In this document: one piece after another, positions 50,071 to 59,058 of the stretch
Layout of the letters: every line of letters begins with the position of its first letter
Position numbering within the stretch: position 1 is the first letter of the stretch
DNA from: Corallococcus macrosporus
GTDB taxonomy: Bacteria; Myxococcota; Myxococcia; Myxococcales; Myxococcaceae
Direction: 5' to 3'
DNA length: 64,000 nt
Assembly (NCBI RefSeq): GCF_017302985.1
Contig: NZ_JAFIMU010000009.1
Coordinates: 434,001-498,000, forward strand
Position numbers and translations under genes: made by a program
Notes under the pieces: generated by a model
Told to the model about the DNA's origin: nothing
Databases searched by the model: none
The model's input: only the letters and a program-made list of their open reading frames with translations

Positions 50071-50843
50071 AACTGGTTGATGCGCACTGCCACCTGGAGC
50101 CGAAGGACTACGCGGACGTGGCGCCGGTGCTGGAGCGCGCCCGCGCGGCGGGGCTGGTGCACGCGGTGCTGGTGGGGCAGTTCCACGGCCCCGGAGACTG
50201 GGGCCACGCGCTGGAGGTCGCCGCCCGGCACCCGGACTTCCTGTCGCCCACGCTGGGCATCCACCCGCACGAGGCCGCCCGCGCCACCGAAGCCGACTTC
50301 GAGATGCTGGAGCGCACCTGCGCGCGCCCTGAGCTGCGCGCCGTGGGCGAGGCCGGGCTGGACTACTACTACGACCACTCGCCGCGCGAGGTGCAGGCCA
50401 CCGTCTTCCGGCGGCAGTGCGCGCTCGCGAAGCGCCTGGCCAAGCCGCTGGTGGTGCACGTGCGCGACGCGCATGACGACTGCGAGGCGGCCCTGGCGGC
50501 GGAGGAGGTCACGAACGGCGTCATCCACTGCTTCACCGGCGACACGGCCGCGGCCCGCAGGTACCTGGACCGGGGCTTCTACATCTCGCTGTCGGGCGTG
50601 GTGACGTACAAGAAGACGGAGGCCCTCCAGGAAGCGGTGCGCTTCGCGCCGCTGGAGCGCCTGATGGTGGAGACGGACAGCCCCTTCCTCGCGCCCGTGC
50701 CCCACCGCGGCCGCAAGAACGAGCCCGCGCACGTGCTGGAGACGGCGAAGAAGGTGGCGGAGCTGAAGGGCGTGTCGCTGGAAGAGGTGGCCCGCGTCAC
50801 CACCGCGAACGCGGCCCGCCTCTTCAACCTCACCCTGGCGTGA
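50067..50843 (+). CDS. tatD: TatD family metal-dependent DNase
   Basis: This 258-residue TIM-barrel hydrolase has the TatD metal ligands: DAHCHL, GIHPHE, GEAGLDYYYDHS, HVRDAHDD, HCFTGD and METDSPFLAP (written here as VETDSPF). Expected: metal-dependent DNA exonuclease or AP-DNA repair. Its 3' end overlaps the convergent HD-GYP gene by 14 bases. Confidence 0.9.
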   Translation: MKLVDAHCHLEPKDYADVAPVLERARAAGLVHAVLVGQFHGPGDWGHALEVAARHPDFLSPTLGIHPHEAARATEADFEMLERTCARPELRAVGEAGLDYYYDHSPREVQATVFRRQCALAKRLAKPLVVHVRDAHDDCEAALAAEEVTNGVIHCFTGDTAAARRYLDRGFYISLSGVVTYKKTEALQEAVRFAPLERLMVETDSPFLAPVPHRGRKNEPAHVLETAKKVAELKGVSLEEVARVTTANAARLFNLTLA

Positions 50844-52794
50844 GCGCGTTGGCCAGGGCCTCCAGGTCCTGGTCCAGCTGCGGCATGTCCAGGAGCAGCG
50901 CGTCCGGGTCGTAGACGAAGTCCGCCTGCTTCATCTTCAGCAGGGCCTGCAGCGCGGGCTCTCCCGCGTGGCCGCCGAACGCCGCGTGCACCACGCGCCC
51001 GCGCTCCAGGTACAGCGAGCCCTCCAGCGTGTGGTGCCGCAGCTGGAGCTTCCCGCTCTTCTTGCCGCCACCCAGCGTGCGCAACAGCTCCTTCGGGGGC
51101 AGCTCGTCGAAGCTGCCGCGCACCACCCGGCCCGGGCCGTTGTGCTGCACGCGGTCCTGGAAGAGGGACAGCACCGAGCGGGCCACCTCCGCCTTGTCGC
51201 TGGGGGACAGCACCGCCGTCGCGCCCGCCATGAGCAGCCGCTCGCGCGCCTGGGCATCCGGCTCGCCGACGACGGCGATGGGCAGGCCCGCGCTCTCCGG
51301 CGTGGCGCGCACGGCCTCCAGCAGGTCCATCACCTCCTGCTGGCCCAGCCGCAGACTCACCACCAGCACGTCGCAGTCCTGCCGCGCCAGGCCGTCCAGC
51401 GCGCCGTCCAGCGTGGACAGCGCGTGCGCCACCAGCTCCTGCTTGAGCACCGCCTCCAGCAGCTCGCCGCGCGTGGCCTCGTCCGGCTCCGCGATGAGCA
51501 CCTGCCGGCCCTCGCTGGCCAGCCGGTGCACCAGCAGCGCCCCGCTCTGGAGCTGACCGACGATGTCCGCCACCACCGGGTCGTAGAGCACGCCCGCGTG
51601 CTGCTTGAGGTGCTCCAGCGCCTGCTGCTTCGTGAAGACGCGGCCGTGCGCGTTGCCCGGGTTCTTGGTCAGCTCCAGGAAGCTGTCCACCGCCGCCAGG
51701 ATGCGCGCGCCCAGGGTGATGTCCTCGCCCTTGGCGCCCTGGGGCGTGCCGGAGCCGTCCCAGGCCTCGTACAGCTGCGCGAGGATGGTGTTCACCTGCG
51801 CGGGCAGGTGCACCGTTTCGAAGAGCTTCGTGGGCGCGCGGCAGCACGCCTTCGCCTGGGCCTTCCATTCGGCGTTGGCCGCGTTGCTCGCCAGCGAGTA
51901 GTGCCGCTCCGGCGGCTTGCCCAGGTCGTGCAGGTACGCGGCGATGGACAGCGCCGCCAGCTCCTTGTGGGGCATGCCCATGCGCTGGCCGACGATGCCC
52001 GCCTGCCGCGCCAGCTGCGCGGAGTGTCCCCGATGCCGGGGCCGGTCCTGTTCCAGCAGGCCCACCATCAGGCTCAGCGTCTCCACGTAGTCCGTGTCGC
52101 TGATGAGCCCGCGCGGGCCGCCGGGTTCGCGCCGCTGCGTGGAGACGCGCGCCACGTTGGTGCCGCTGCCGGCGCGCAGCCGCATCCGCGCGTCCGTCTC
52201 CAGCCGCATGCTCCGGCTGGTGGGGCTCCTGCCCACGGAGGTGGCGCTGCGCCCCGGCTCCGTGCCCACGTGCGTGTGGGAGGGCATGTCCGGACGGCGG
52301 GGGCCGTTGCCAGCGCTGGGGCCCTCCAGCAGCGTGGTGAACGCCGTGGGGTCGCCGTAGTAGTGCTTGCGGATGGCCGCGGAGATGGCGCTGCGCAGGC
52401 CGATGTACGCGTAGACCTCCGACATGCCGGTGACGAGGGCAATCTCGTCGAGCAGTGACTTGTTCTGCGGCTCGGCGGCCACCACCGACAGCAGCTTGCG
52501 CTCCGGATCGATGGCCAGCGGGAGCACGTTCTGCGCTTCCGCCAGCCGCACCGGCAGCTTGTCCAGCACCTTCGTGTCGATGCGCGCCTTGGCCAGCTTG
52601 TCCGCGGTGACGAAGCGGGTCTGGAACTCGTTGGCCAGGAGCCGCAGCAGCGCGGCCTCCTGGAGCAGGCCCAGCTCCACCAGACAGTCCCCCAGCTTGT
52701 GGCCGGTGATCTTCTGGTGCTCCAGACCCTGCTCCACGGCCCCGGGGGTCACGAGGCCGGCCTCAATCAACCGCTCTCCCAGCCGCTTCGCCAT
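50830..52794 (-). CDS. GspE_N-HD-GYP-receiver-like-DUF4388 signalling protein
   Basis: This 654-residue protein has an N-terminal GspE/MshE-type domain (about 1-150), which in relatives can bind c-di-GMP, and a Ser/Arg/Pro-rich linker. An HD-GYP-type domain (about 236-415) has the HD pair in YLHDLGKP, but GYP reads WDGSGTPQG and the preceding HHE reads LYEA. A receiver-like domain (about 430-545) has Ser at the usual phosphoacceptor place (LVVSLRLG). A C-terminal DUF4388/PATAN domain (about 555-650) has LELRHHTLEGSLYLERG-like text. It looks like a signalling scaffold, perhaps with lost enzymatic activity. It is the last gene of a leftward pair. Confidence 0.72.
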   Translation of the reverse strand: MAKRLGERLIEAGLVTPGAVEQGLEHQKITGHKLGDCLVELGLLQEAALLRLLANEFQTRFVTADKLAKARIDTKVLDKLPVRLAEAQNVLPLAIDPERKLLSVVAAEPQNKSLLDEIALVTGMSEVYAYIGLRSAISAAIRKHYYGDPTAFTTLLEGPSAGNGPRRPDMPSHTHVGTEPGRSATSVGRSPTSRSMRLETDARMRLRAGSGTNVARVSTQRREPGGPRGLISDTDYVETLSLMVGLLEQDRPRHRGHSAQLARQAGIVGQRMGMPHKELAALSIAAYLHDLGKPPERHYSLASNAANAEWKAQAKACCRAPTKLFETVHLPAQVNTILAQLYEAWDGSGTPQGAKGEDITLGARILAAVDSFLELTKNPGNAHGRVFTKQQALEHLKQHAGVLYDPVVADIVGQLQSGALLVHRLASEGRQVLIAEPDEATRGELLEAVLKQELVAHALSTLDGALDGLARQDCDVLVVSLRLGQQEVMDLLEAVRATPESAGLPIAVVGEPDAQARERLLMAGATAVLSPSDKAEVARSVLSLFQDRVQHNGPGRVVRGSFDELPPKELLRTLGGGKKSGKLQLRHHTLEGSLYLERGRVVHAAFGGHAGEPALQALLKMKQADFVYDPDALLLDMPQLDQDLEALANALTPG

Positions 52795-52799
52795 GGACT

Positions 52800-54332
52800 T
52801 CAGCCCTCCGAGGAGCCACCACCCTCACCACCGGACTTCGCGGGCGCGGACGGCGCCAGCGCGCTGAACGGCTTGAAGGTCAGCTCGCCGGGCAGGCTCT
52901 TGGGGTCGCGCGGCGGACGGTCCTCGCGCGGCGGACGCGGCGGGCGCTCCTCGCGGGGGCCGCGGTCCTCGCGGGGCGGACGGTCCTCGCGCGGCGGACG
53001 CTCGGCGCGGGGCTCGCGCGGGGGCCGCGGCGGACGCTCCGGACGGGCCTCCTGGGTGGCGGGGGCGGAAGAGCCCTCGCCGGACTGCGCGGGCGGGCCC
53101 TTGTCGGCGCGCGCCTTGCGCTTCTCCTCGCGGTGCTTGCGACGGCCGCCCTCCACCGGGGCCCGGCCGCGGCCGGTGGGCACGAAGCCCTTCCAGAGCG
53201 AGCGGTCGTACGCGCGCAGGTGATCCGTCCAGCGCTCGTTCGGATCGCGCTGCATGGCCTCCACCCACGCGGAGATGCGCGCGTCGAGCGAGCTGAGCGT
53301 GTCGACGATCTGCGCCTCCAGCGTCACCGGCACCTTCGCGCCGGGAGCGCCGGACGCGCCCTGCTGGGAGATCGCCAGGTGCGTCAGGTGCTGCTCCAGG
53401 AGCGGCGGGAAGCCCGGGATGCCCAGGGTCTTCTCGCGGATCTTCTGCGCCGCCAGCACCGCGTGGCCCACCAGCCGGCCCTCGTCGGAGGTGTCGAAGC
53501 CCTTGTCGGACGCGCCGTCGCCGCCCTTCATCACGTCGTGCAGGAACGCGCCGGCCAGCAGCAGGTCACGGTCCGCCATGGGGTAGTGGTCCGACACGCG
53601 CAGCGTCAGGCGCATCACCGACAGGACGTGCTCGGCCAGACCGCCGCGCCACGCGTGGTGCACGCCCTTGGCCGCGGGGGCCACCGGCAGCGCCGTGGAC
53701 ACCTGCGCGTCGTCCAGGAAGGCGAGCAACAGCTGCTTCACGAACGGGTCGTTGACGCGCTCGGTGATGAGCTCGCGGATCTGCCCCACCGCGCGCGGTC
53801 CACCGCCGCCCTCGTTGCGCTCGGGCTTGCCGTCGCCGGACTTCGCGTCGCCGGACTTCGCTTCGCCAGCCTTGGACTCGTTGGACTTCGCCTCGGCCGC
53901 GGGCTTGCCGTCGCCGGACTTGGACTCGTTGGCCTTCGCCTCGGCGGGCGGGGCGGGGGGCGGCTCGAACTCCTTGGGGTCGAGCGGTTCCGGATCCAGC
54001 CGCTCCACGGCCTCCACGACGACCTGGGTGCGGCCGTGGAAGACGATGACGCTGCCCTGCACGAGGACGTAGTCACCGTTCTGGAAGACGGGTTCGAGCG
54101 CGTCCACCTTGTCGAACACGCGCGCGTCCACCGTGCCGCTCTTGTCGGCCAGGGACAGCGACAGGAACACCTTGCCGCTGCGCGCGTTCACCTTCTCCTT
54201 CTTGGTGACGCGGAAGACGGTGTTGACGCGGTCCTTCTCGCGCAGGTCCGCCGCGTACACCTTGCGGACGGTCTCGACGGAAGCCTCCGGGGTGGAAGTG
54301 GTCGCGGCCTGGGACTCGTTTTCGGTTGTCAT
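52800..54332 (-). CDS. YhaM-like OB-fold/HD 3'-5' exoribonuclease
   Basis: The 510-residue protein has an OB fold (about 20-112, with VFLSLSLADKSGTVDARVF) and a low-complexity linker (Lys/Ser/Ala/Gly repeats such as ESKSGDGKPAAEAKSN). An HD domain (about 190-370) follows with HAWRGGLAEHVLSVM and AGAFLHDVMKGG. This order matches YhaM-type 3'-5' exoribonucleases. The tail (about 385-510) is an Arg/Pro/Glu repeat (RPPREDRPPRE) that may bind RNA. It lies five bases upstream of the HD-GYP gene. Confidence 0.8.
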   Translation of the reverse strand: MTTENESQAATTSTPEASVETVRKVYAADLREKDRVNTVFRVTKKEKVNARSGKVFLSLSLADKSGTVDARVFDKVDALEPVFQNGDYVLVQGSVIVFHGRTQVVVEAVERLDPEPLDPKEFEPPPAPPAEAKANESKSGDGKPAAEAKSNESKAGEAKSGDAKSGDGKPERNEGGGGPRAVGQIRELITERVNDPFVKQLLLAFLDDAQVSTALPVAPAAKGVHHAWRGGLAEHVLSVMRLTLRVSDHYPMADRDLLLAGAFLHDVMKGGDGASDKGFDTSDEGRLVGHAVLAAQKIREKTLGIPGFPPLLEQHLTHLAISQQGASGAPGAKVPVTLEAQIVDTLSSLDARISAWVEAMQRDPNERWTDHLRAYDRSLWKGFVPTGRGRAPVEGGRRKHREEKRKARADKGPPAQSGEGSSAPATQEARPERPPRPPREPRAERPPREDRPPREDRGPREERPPRPPREDRPPRDPKSLPGELTFKPFSALAPSAPAKSGGEGGGSSEG

Positions 54333-54386
54333 CGCGGCGCGGACACTAACACCGAGGAGGCCCGTCGAGGGCGAAACAACACGCGC

Positions 54387-55583
54387 TCAGCTCACCTCCA
54401 GCGCCACCGCCTCCAGGTACTCGGCCCCCGGGGAGCCGACCGGCGCCGGGTGGTCCGGAGGCAATCCCATCCGTACCAGCCGGAATGCGATGCGCGCCTC
54501 CTGCTCGCAGGCCGTGGCCACGCACTCCGTGAACGAACCCAGCCCCAGCGGTGGGTGATAACCGACCACCAGGAGCCGCCCCCCATGGCGGGTGCGCCTC
54601 AGGCCCAGGCGCACCTGTTCGATGAAGTCCTCCTCGGAGGCCACGCCCACCGTGTCCAGCAGCACCAGGTCGAAGGTGTCCTTGAGGGCCCGGAGCACGG
54701 CCAGCGGCTCGCCCTGTTCCACCGTCACCCGGCCGAGCAGACCGTTGGCCTCCGCGTTCTCGCGCGCCAGGTCCGCCGCGTCCGCGTTGCCGTCGAAGGC
54801 CAATATCTGCTTCGCCCCGTGGCGCCCCGCGTGGACGAAGAGGCCGCCCACGTTGCACGCCACGTCCAGCACGCGGTCCCCGTTGCCGGTGCGCCCCAGG
54901 AAGCGGCGCAGCTCGCGGTGGTCGTACCCGTAGCCCGTGCCCTTGCCGTAGGTGAGGTCCACGGTGAAGCGCGCGCCCATCTCCAGCAGGCGGCACCAGC
55001 GCGGCGGCGTGCCGTACATCACGTGCGGGCGCTGCGCGGGCAGGCCCAGGGCCTTGCGCCGGAGCGTGTCGTTGCGCAGCAGCACGGAGGCCGCCCCGGT
55101 CACCTCTCCCAGCGTGCGGGTGATCTCCTCCTGCCGCGCGTCCATGGAGCGGGTCAGCGTCTGGACGACGAAGTGCTGATCATACCGGTCCACGATGAGG
55201 CCCGGCAGCCCGTCCCCGTCGTCGTTGACGATGCGGCAGAAGCGCGGGTCGTCCACCAGCCGGCCGCGCCGCTCGAAGGCGTGGCGCACGTGGCGGGGGA
55301 TGAGCCCTTCGACGGACTCGTCCGGCAGGCCCAGGCGGCGCACGGCGTAGGAGGCCTGGAGGTCCACGTCCCCCAGGCCCAACAGCTGCCCGTCCTCGTC
55401 CTTGAGCTGCATGGGCGTGCCCGGCTGCGGCTCACCCTCGATGGAGACGATGTCCTCGCGGCGCAGCCAGGGCGCGCCATGGCGAAGCTTGCGAGCGGCT
55501 TCTCGGGACAGGTAGGTGCTGAGCAAGGTGCGGTCCTCCTCCAGCGCGATGGACGGCACCCGTCGCGGGGTGCCTCCCACCAA
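54387..55583 (-). CDS. RlmI-like SAM-dependent methyltransferase with altered motif IV
   Basis: The 398-residue protein has an N-terminal PUA-like region, a VNDDGDGLPGLIVDRYDQHFVV block and the SAM motif VLDVACNVGGLFVHAGRHGA, as in RlmI/RlmK 23S rRNA m5C methyltransferases. The usual DPP at motif IV (after LVLLD) reads DTVGVASEED, so the catalytic loop differs. It may have changed substrate or lost activity. The start is uncertain: TTG 55583, or GTG 55580 or 55559; an SD-like GGGAGG lies at 55572-55577. Confidence 0.65.
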   Translation of the reverse strand: MVGGTPRRVPSIALEEDRTLLSTYLSREAARKLRHGAPWLRREDIVSIEGEPQPGTPMQLKDEDGQLLGLGDVDLQASYAVRRLGLPDESVEGLIPRHVRHAFERRGRLVDDPRFCRIVNDDGDGLPGLIVDRYDQHFVVQTLTRSMDARQEEITRTLGEVTGAASVLLRNDTLRRKALGLPAQRPHVMYGTPPRWCRLLEMGARFTVDLTYGKGTGYGYDHRELRRFLGRTGNGDRVLDVACNVGGLFVHAGRHGAKQILAFDGNADAADLARENAEANGLLGRVTVEQGEPLAVLRALKDTFDLVLLDTVGVASEEDFIEQVRLGLRRTRHGGRLLVVGYHPPLGLGSFTECVATACEQEARIAFRLVRMGLPPDHPAPVGSPGAEYLEAVALEVS

Positions 55584-55655
55584 ACATGGGCCGTGTGGGG
55601 CCTGCTGGCGGCGAGGGCCGTGCCGCTGCCCTGGAGGGCAGGGGAGGGAGCGTCG

Positions 55656-56027
55656 CTACATGACCGGCGGTGGCCGCTTGTAGGCCTTGAAGGTCACCCG
55701 CGTGAGCAGTCCGCTGACCACCAGGGCCAGCGCGATGCCCATGATCCGGACGTTCCAGCTCGTGCCGGTGAACAGCAGCACCAGCGCGAGCAGGCCCACC
55801 GCCACCGCGCCCACCACCGTGAGCGTCTGGGCACGCCTGGTCGTGCCCCCGGCCTGGGGCTTCGCCCGGGCGAGCACCGGCAGCGAGGACGCCTTGCGCC
55901 ACTTCTCCGCGCCGTCCTCGCGCACCTCGTCGTCCGGGTCCACCAGCCCCTGCACGTAGGCGCGCTCGATGTCGCCCAGCGAGGGGAACATCAGCTCACC
56001 ATCCGGGGTGCGCACGCGATACGCCAT
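55656..56027 (-). CDS. GYF_2-like membrane protein
   Basis: This 123-residue protein has an N-terminal beta-hairpin region (YRVRTPDGELMFPSLGDIERAY) followed by EKWRKASSL, resembling a GYF_2/DUF4339 domain. Two hydrophobic segments (about 68-85 and 92-110) form a hairpin in the membrane. Function unknown; the soluble part would face the cytoplasm. It follows the FAD dehydrogenase gene by 46 bases on the same strand. Confidence 0.6.
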   Translation of the reverse strand: MAYRVRTPDGELMFPSLGDIERAYVQGLVDPDDEVREDGAEKWRKASSLPVLARAKPQAGGTTRRAQTLTVVGAVAVGLLALVLLFTGTSWNVRIMGIALALVVSGLLTRVTFKAYKRPPPVM

Positions 56028-56073
56028 GGGTCCATCCCTCCCAGGTCACCCTCGCCCGGAAGGGGAGGGGACC

Positions 56074-57669
56074 TCAAGCCAGCTCGGTGGCAATCTGCTC
56101 AGCGGCGCGCAGTCCATCAATGGCGGAGGACACGATCCCCCCCGCGTAGCCGCAGCCCTCGCCCACCGGGTACAGGCCGCGCATGGACACGGACTGCAGG
56201 TCGTCACCCCGGGTGATGCGCACCGGCGAGGACGTCCGGCTCTCGATGCCGATGAGCTTCCCCTCGTCGCTGATGAAGCCCTTCATCTTCCGGTCGAAGG
56301 TGCGCAGCGCCGCCTTGATGGACTGGGTCAGCCGCTCCGGGAAGAGCTTGTTCAGGTCCGTGTGCGCCAGGCCCGGGCGGTAGCTGGTGTCGCCCGGGTC
56401 CTTCTTCACGCGGCCGGCCAGGTAGTCCGGGATGGTCTGCGCGGGCGCATAGAAGCGGCCACCGCCCAGCTTGTACGCCTCCGACTCCCAGTGCCGCTGG
56501 AACTCCAGGCCCGCCAGCGGCCCGTGGAAGCCCTCGCGCGCGAAGTCCGCGACGGACACCGACACGACGATGCCCGCGTTGGCGTACTTCGCGTTGCGCC
56601 GCGAGTTGCTCATGCCGTTGGTGCACTGCAGCCCCTCTTCCGTGGGCGTGGGCACCACGATGCCGCCGGGGCACATGCAGAACGAGTAGACGCCGCGCAC
56701 CTCGCCGTCCACGTCCAGGTTCTCCGCCAGCTTGTAGTCCGCGGGCGGCAGCTTCGAGTGCTTCGCCGCGGAGCCGTACTGGATGCCGTTGATGAGCGCC
56801 TGCGGGTGCTCCGCGCGGAAGCCCAGCGCGAAGGGCTTGGCCTCGACGCTCACGCGGCCGTCGGCGGCGAAGCGCTCGTACAGCTCACGCGCGGAGTTGC
56901 CCGGCGCCAGGATGACGCGGTCGCTCTCCAGCGTGCGTCCGTCCGCCATCTTCACGCCCGCGATGCGGCCGTCGCGGTAGAGCAGGTCCTCCACGCGCTG
57001 CTCGAAGTACACCTGGCAGCCGCCCGCGATGAGCTCCTCGCGCAGCTTCGCCACGGCGCCCGGCAGCAGGTCCGAGCCGATGTGCGGCTTGCCCTCGATG
57101 AGGATGTGATCCGGCGCGCCATACTTCGCGAAGGCTTCAATCACCTTGCGCACCATGGGGTGGTTGATGCGCGTGGACAGCTTGCCGTCCGTGTACGCGC
57201 CGGCGCCGCCCTCGCCGAAGTTCATGTTGCTCTCGCGGTCCAGCGACCCGTCGCGCATGAGCTTCGCCACGTCCTTGCGGCGCGTGACGACCTCCTTGCC
57301 GCGCTCCAGCAGGATGCTGCGCACGCCGCGCTCCAGCAGGCCCAGCGCGCAGAACAACCCCGCGGGTCCGGTGCCGATGATGAGCGGCAGCTTCTCCGGC
57401 TCCTTCACGCGCGGCGGCAGCTCCGGCGCGGGCGGGGCCTCGCTCACGTCCGGGGGCAGCCGGGGCGCCTTGCGGCCCGGGGCCAGCTCCACCTCCAGCG
57501 TGTAGATGTAACGCGGGCTGCCCTTCTTGCGCGCATCCAGCACCGAGCGCACCACCCGCACGGAGGCGAGGTCACTCCGGGTGACGCCCAGCTTCTCCGC
57601 GGCGCGCTGGCCGAGCAGCTCCTCCGGCTCGTCCAGCCACAGCCCGATGTTGTTCACCCGGTACGCCAT
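56074..57669 (-). CDS. COG2509-type FAD-dependent dehydrogenase
   Basis: The 531-residue flavoprotein starts with a small N-terminal domain (1-95). The dinucleotide motif LIIGTGPAGLFCALGL follows, then NFGEGGAGAYTDGKLSTR, a Cys pair in FCMCPGG, and a C-terminal FAD block GLYPVGEGCGYAGG. It matches the uncharacterised COG2509 dehydrogenases (NAD(P)/FAD). The cysteines could form a redox site or bind metal. The substrate is unknown. Confidence 0.85.
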   Translation of the reverse strand: MAYRVNNIGLWLDEPEELLGQRAAEKLGVTRSDLASVRVVRSVLDARKKGSPRYIYTLEVELAPGRKAPRLPPDVSEAPPAPELPPRVKEPEKLPLIIGTGPAGLFCALGLLERGVRSILLERGKEVVTRRKDVAKLMRDGSLDRESNMNFGEGGAGAYTDGKLSTRINHPMVRKVIEAFAKYGAPDHILIEGKPHIGSDLLPGAVAKLREELIAGGCQVYFEQRVEDLLYRDGRIAGVKMADGRTLESDRVILAPGNSARELYERFAADGRVSVEAKPFALGFRAEHPQALINGIQYGSAAKHSKLPPADYKLAENLDVDGEVRGVYSFCMCPGGIVVPTPTEEGLQCTNGMSNSRRNAKYANAGIVVSVSVADFAREGFHGPLAGLEFQRHWESEAYKLGGGRFYAPAQTIPDYLAGRVKKDPGDTSYRPGLAHTDLNKLFPERLTQSIKAALRTFDRKMKGFISDEGKLIGIESRTSSPVRITRGDDLQSVSMRGLYPVGEGCGYAGGIVSSAIDGLRAAEQIATELA

Positions 57670-57998
57670 TGTGTTCTGACTCCTCGATGGGGGCGCGTAT
57701 GTGCTCCACCCCCCGGAGGGAATGCAAGCACTTGAAAAGACGGGACCGCCTTTGGCGGGGCCTGGGGTGGGTGCGTACCCGCTGATGCACCCGGCGCCGG
57801 CCTCCGGGCGGGTAGGACATCCGGGTGCGTAAGCCCCTTCGCACCTTCCACGTTCCGTGCCGTCAAGTTCCGGGCTTTAACCCCTGAGGAACGCTGAAGA
57901 ATCCGTTTGGAAGAGAACGACTGGCACGGAGGTTGAAGACCGGACTCCCAAGCAGACGTGGCGCCCAGCACGCGGCGCCGAATCCGGAGGCAATTCCC
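57670..57998. other. Intergenic region with sigma-54-like promoter
   Basis: The region separates the leftward FAD dehydrogenase gene from the 71-residue gene at 57999. The only strong signals are the sigma-54-like box at 57922-57936 and the ribosome-binding site GGAGG at 57986-57990. No other gene is visible; the frames running through look like GC-rich shadows. Confidence 0.5.
57922..57936 (+). promoter_or_regulatory. Sigma-54-like promoter
   Basis: TGGCACGGAGGTTGA has the intact -24 element TGGCAC and the correct five-base gap to a -12 element TTGA, where TTGC is the consensus. A transcript start is expected near 57947, about 50 bases before the GTG at 57999. Sigma-54 promoters need an enhancer-binding protein. 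None is next to it. Confidence 0.5.
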
Positions 57999-58214
57999 GT
58001 GAGCACCGACCAGAAGGGCACCCGCATCCTCGCGCGCACGTTTTTCAACCAGCTGCGCGCAAGCGGTTACACGCCGCACCAGGTCATCGGCATCGCCACG
58101 GAGTTGCTGGAGCTCGTGACGACCGACCTGAAGGAAGGCGACAAGGCGGCCGCCGCCGTCGCCCAGACGACCCCGGCCTCGGACGCCGGGGCGGGCTTTC
58201 AGCAGCGCGCGTAG
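57999..58214 (+). CDS. Small conserved-looking protein
   Basis: The 71-residue protein is mostly helical. The core ARTFFNQLRASGYTPHQVIG followed by IATELLELVTTDL looks like a compact helical domain, followed by an Ala/Thr/Gly-rich tail. I do not recognise its family. The start GTG 57999 is set by GGAGG eight bases upstream. The sigma-54-like promoter upstream suggests developmental or starvation control. Confidence 0.65.
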   Translation: MSTDQKGTRILARTFFNQLRASGYTPHQVIGIATELLELVTTDLKEGDKAAAAVAQTTPASDAGAGFQQRA

Positions 58215-58333
58215 CCCTTTAGAATCCACGGCATCAACCCTCCGCGGGTGTGCGGGCTCCGGACTGGCTCCGGGCGCCCCACCCGCGAGGTGGCGGGGGC
58301 AAACCCTACAAAGTGGCGTCGAGCTCCGGCCCT

Positions 58334-58978
58334 TCAGGGCTGCGGATGTCGCCTGCGCTCGCGGGCGGCCGCGGCGGCGATGACGAGCAGCGCGGCGGTG
58401 AGCGCGGTGAAGACGAGGCTCGCGGAGGTGGGCGCCGTCAGCGCGAGCAGCCCCATGGCCAGCAGGAACGCGAGCACGTCCACGGCGGCGGGCCGGGGCT
58501 GGGGCAGCACCAGCACCGTGGCGCAGCCGGCCAGCGGCAGGCCCAGCGCGACCTGCCGGAAGATGGCGTCGGTGCTGGTGCGCACCGTCTCCCAGTAGTT
58601 GATCAGGATGGCGGCGAAGATGACGACGGTGCCGCCCGCGAGCACGAGCACGCCCGCGGCCGCTGCGTCCTTGGTGAGCCGGGCCTTCTCATCGAACTGC
58701 TGCACGGCCAGGTCCACCAGCTGCTCCAGCGCGCTGTTGAGGATTTCGGCGAAGAAGATGAGCAGCACGCAGAAGATGAGCGTCACCTTCTCCGCGAGCC
58801 CCAGCGGGATGCCGCTGCCCACCAGCCCCACCAGCACGCCGGAGATGAGGTGGATGCGCATGTTGCGCTGCCAGGCCACGGTGTGGATGAGGCCCGCCCA
58901 CGCATGTCCGAACGAGGCGAACAGCCCGTTGCTGCGGCGGGAGGGAAACTGGGGACGGGAGGGTGCAGGAACGGTCAT
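58334..58978 (-). CDS. dgkA: Diacylglycerol kinase (DgkA-type)
   Basis: This 214-residue membrane kinase has the DgkA signature FFAEILNSALEQLVDLA with the catalytic Glu, and DEKARLTKDAAAAGVLVLA with the Asn/Lys/Asp set. There are extra hydrophobic helices C-terminally (about 150-200). It would phosphorylate diacylglycerol or undecaprenol at the inner membrane. ATG 58978 is assumed; the upstream signal is weak. Confidence 0.85.
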   Translation of the reverse strand: MTVPAPSRPQFPSRRSNGLFASFGHAWAGLIHTVAWQRNMRIHLISGVLVGLVGSGIPLGLAEKVTLIFCVLLIFFAEILNSALEQLVDLAVQQFDEKARLTKDAAAAGVLVLAGGTVVIFAAILINYWETVRTSTDAIFRQVALGLPLAGCATVLVLPQPRPAAVDVLAFLLAMGLLALTAPTSASLVFTALTAALLVIAAAAARERRRHPQP

Positions 58979-59058
58979 CGGAAGGTGAAGGGGTGGGCAG
59001 GCTAGCACCCACAGGTCCGATTGAAGCGGGGGAGTGAACGGGTAAGGTCGGCCGCGTG

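Noticed and set aside
53133..56216. 1027-residue forward frame across four leftward genes
   Set aside because: It crosses several gene boundaries and has the composition of a GC-rich antisense frame.
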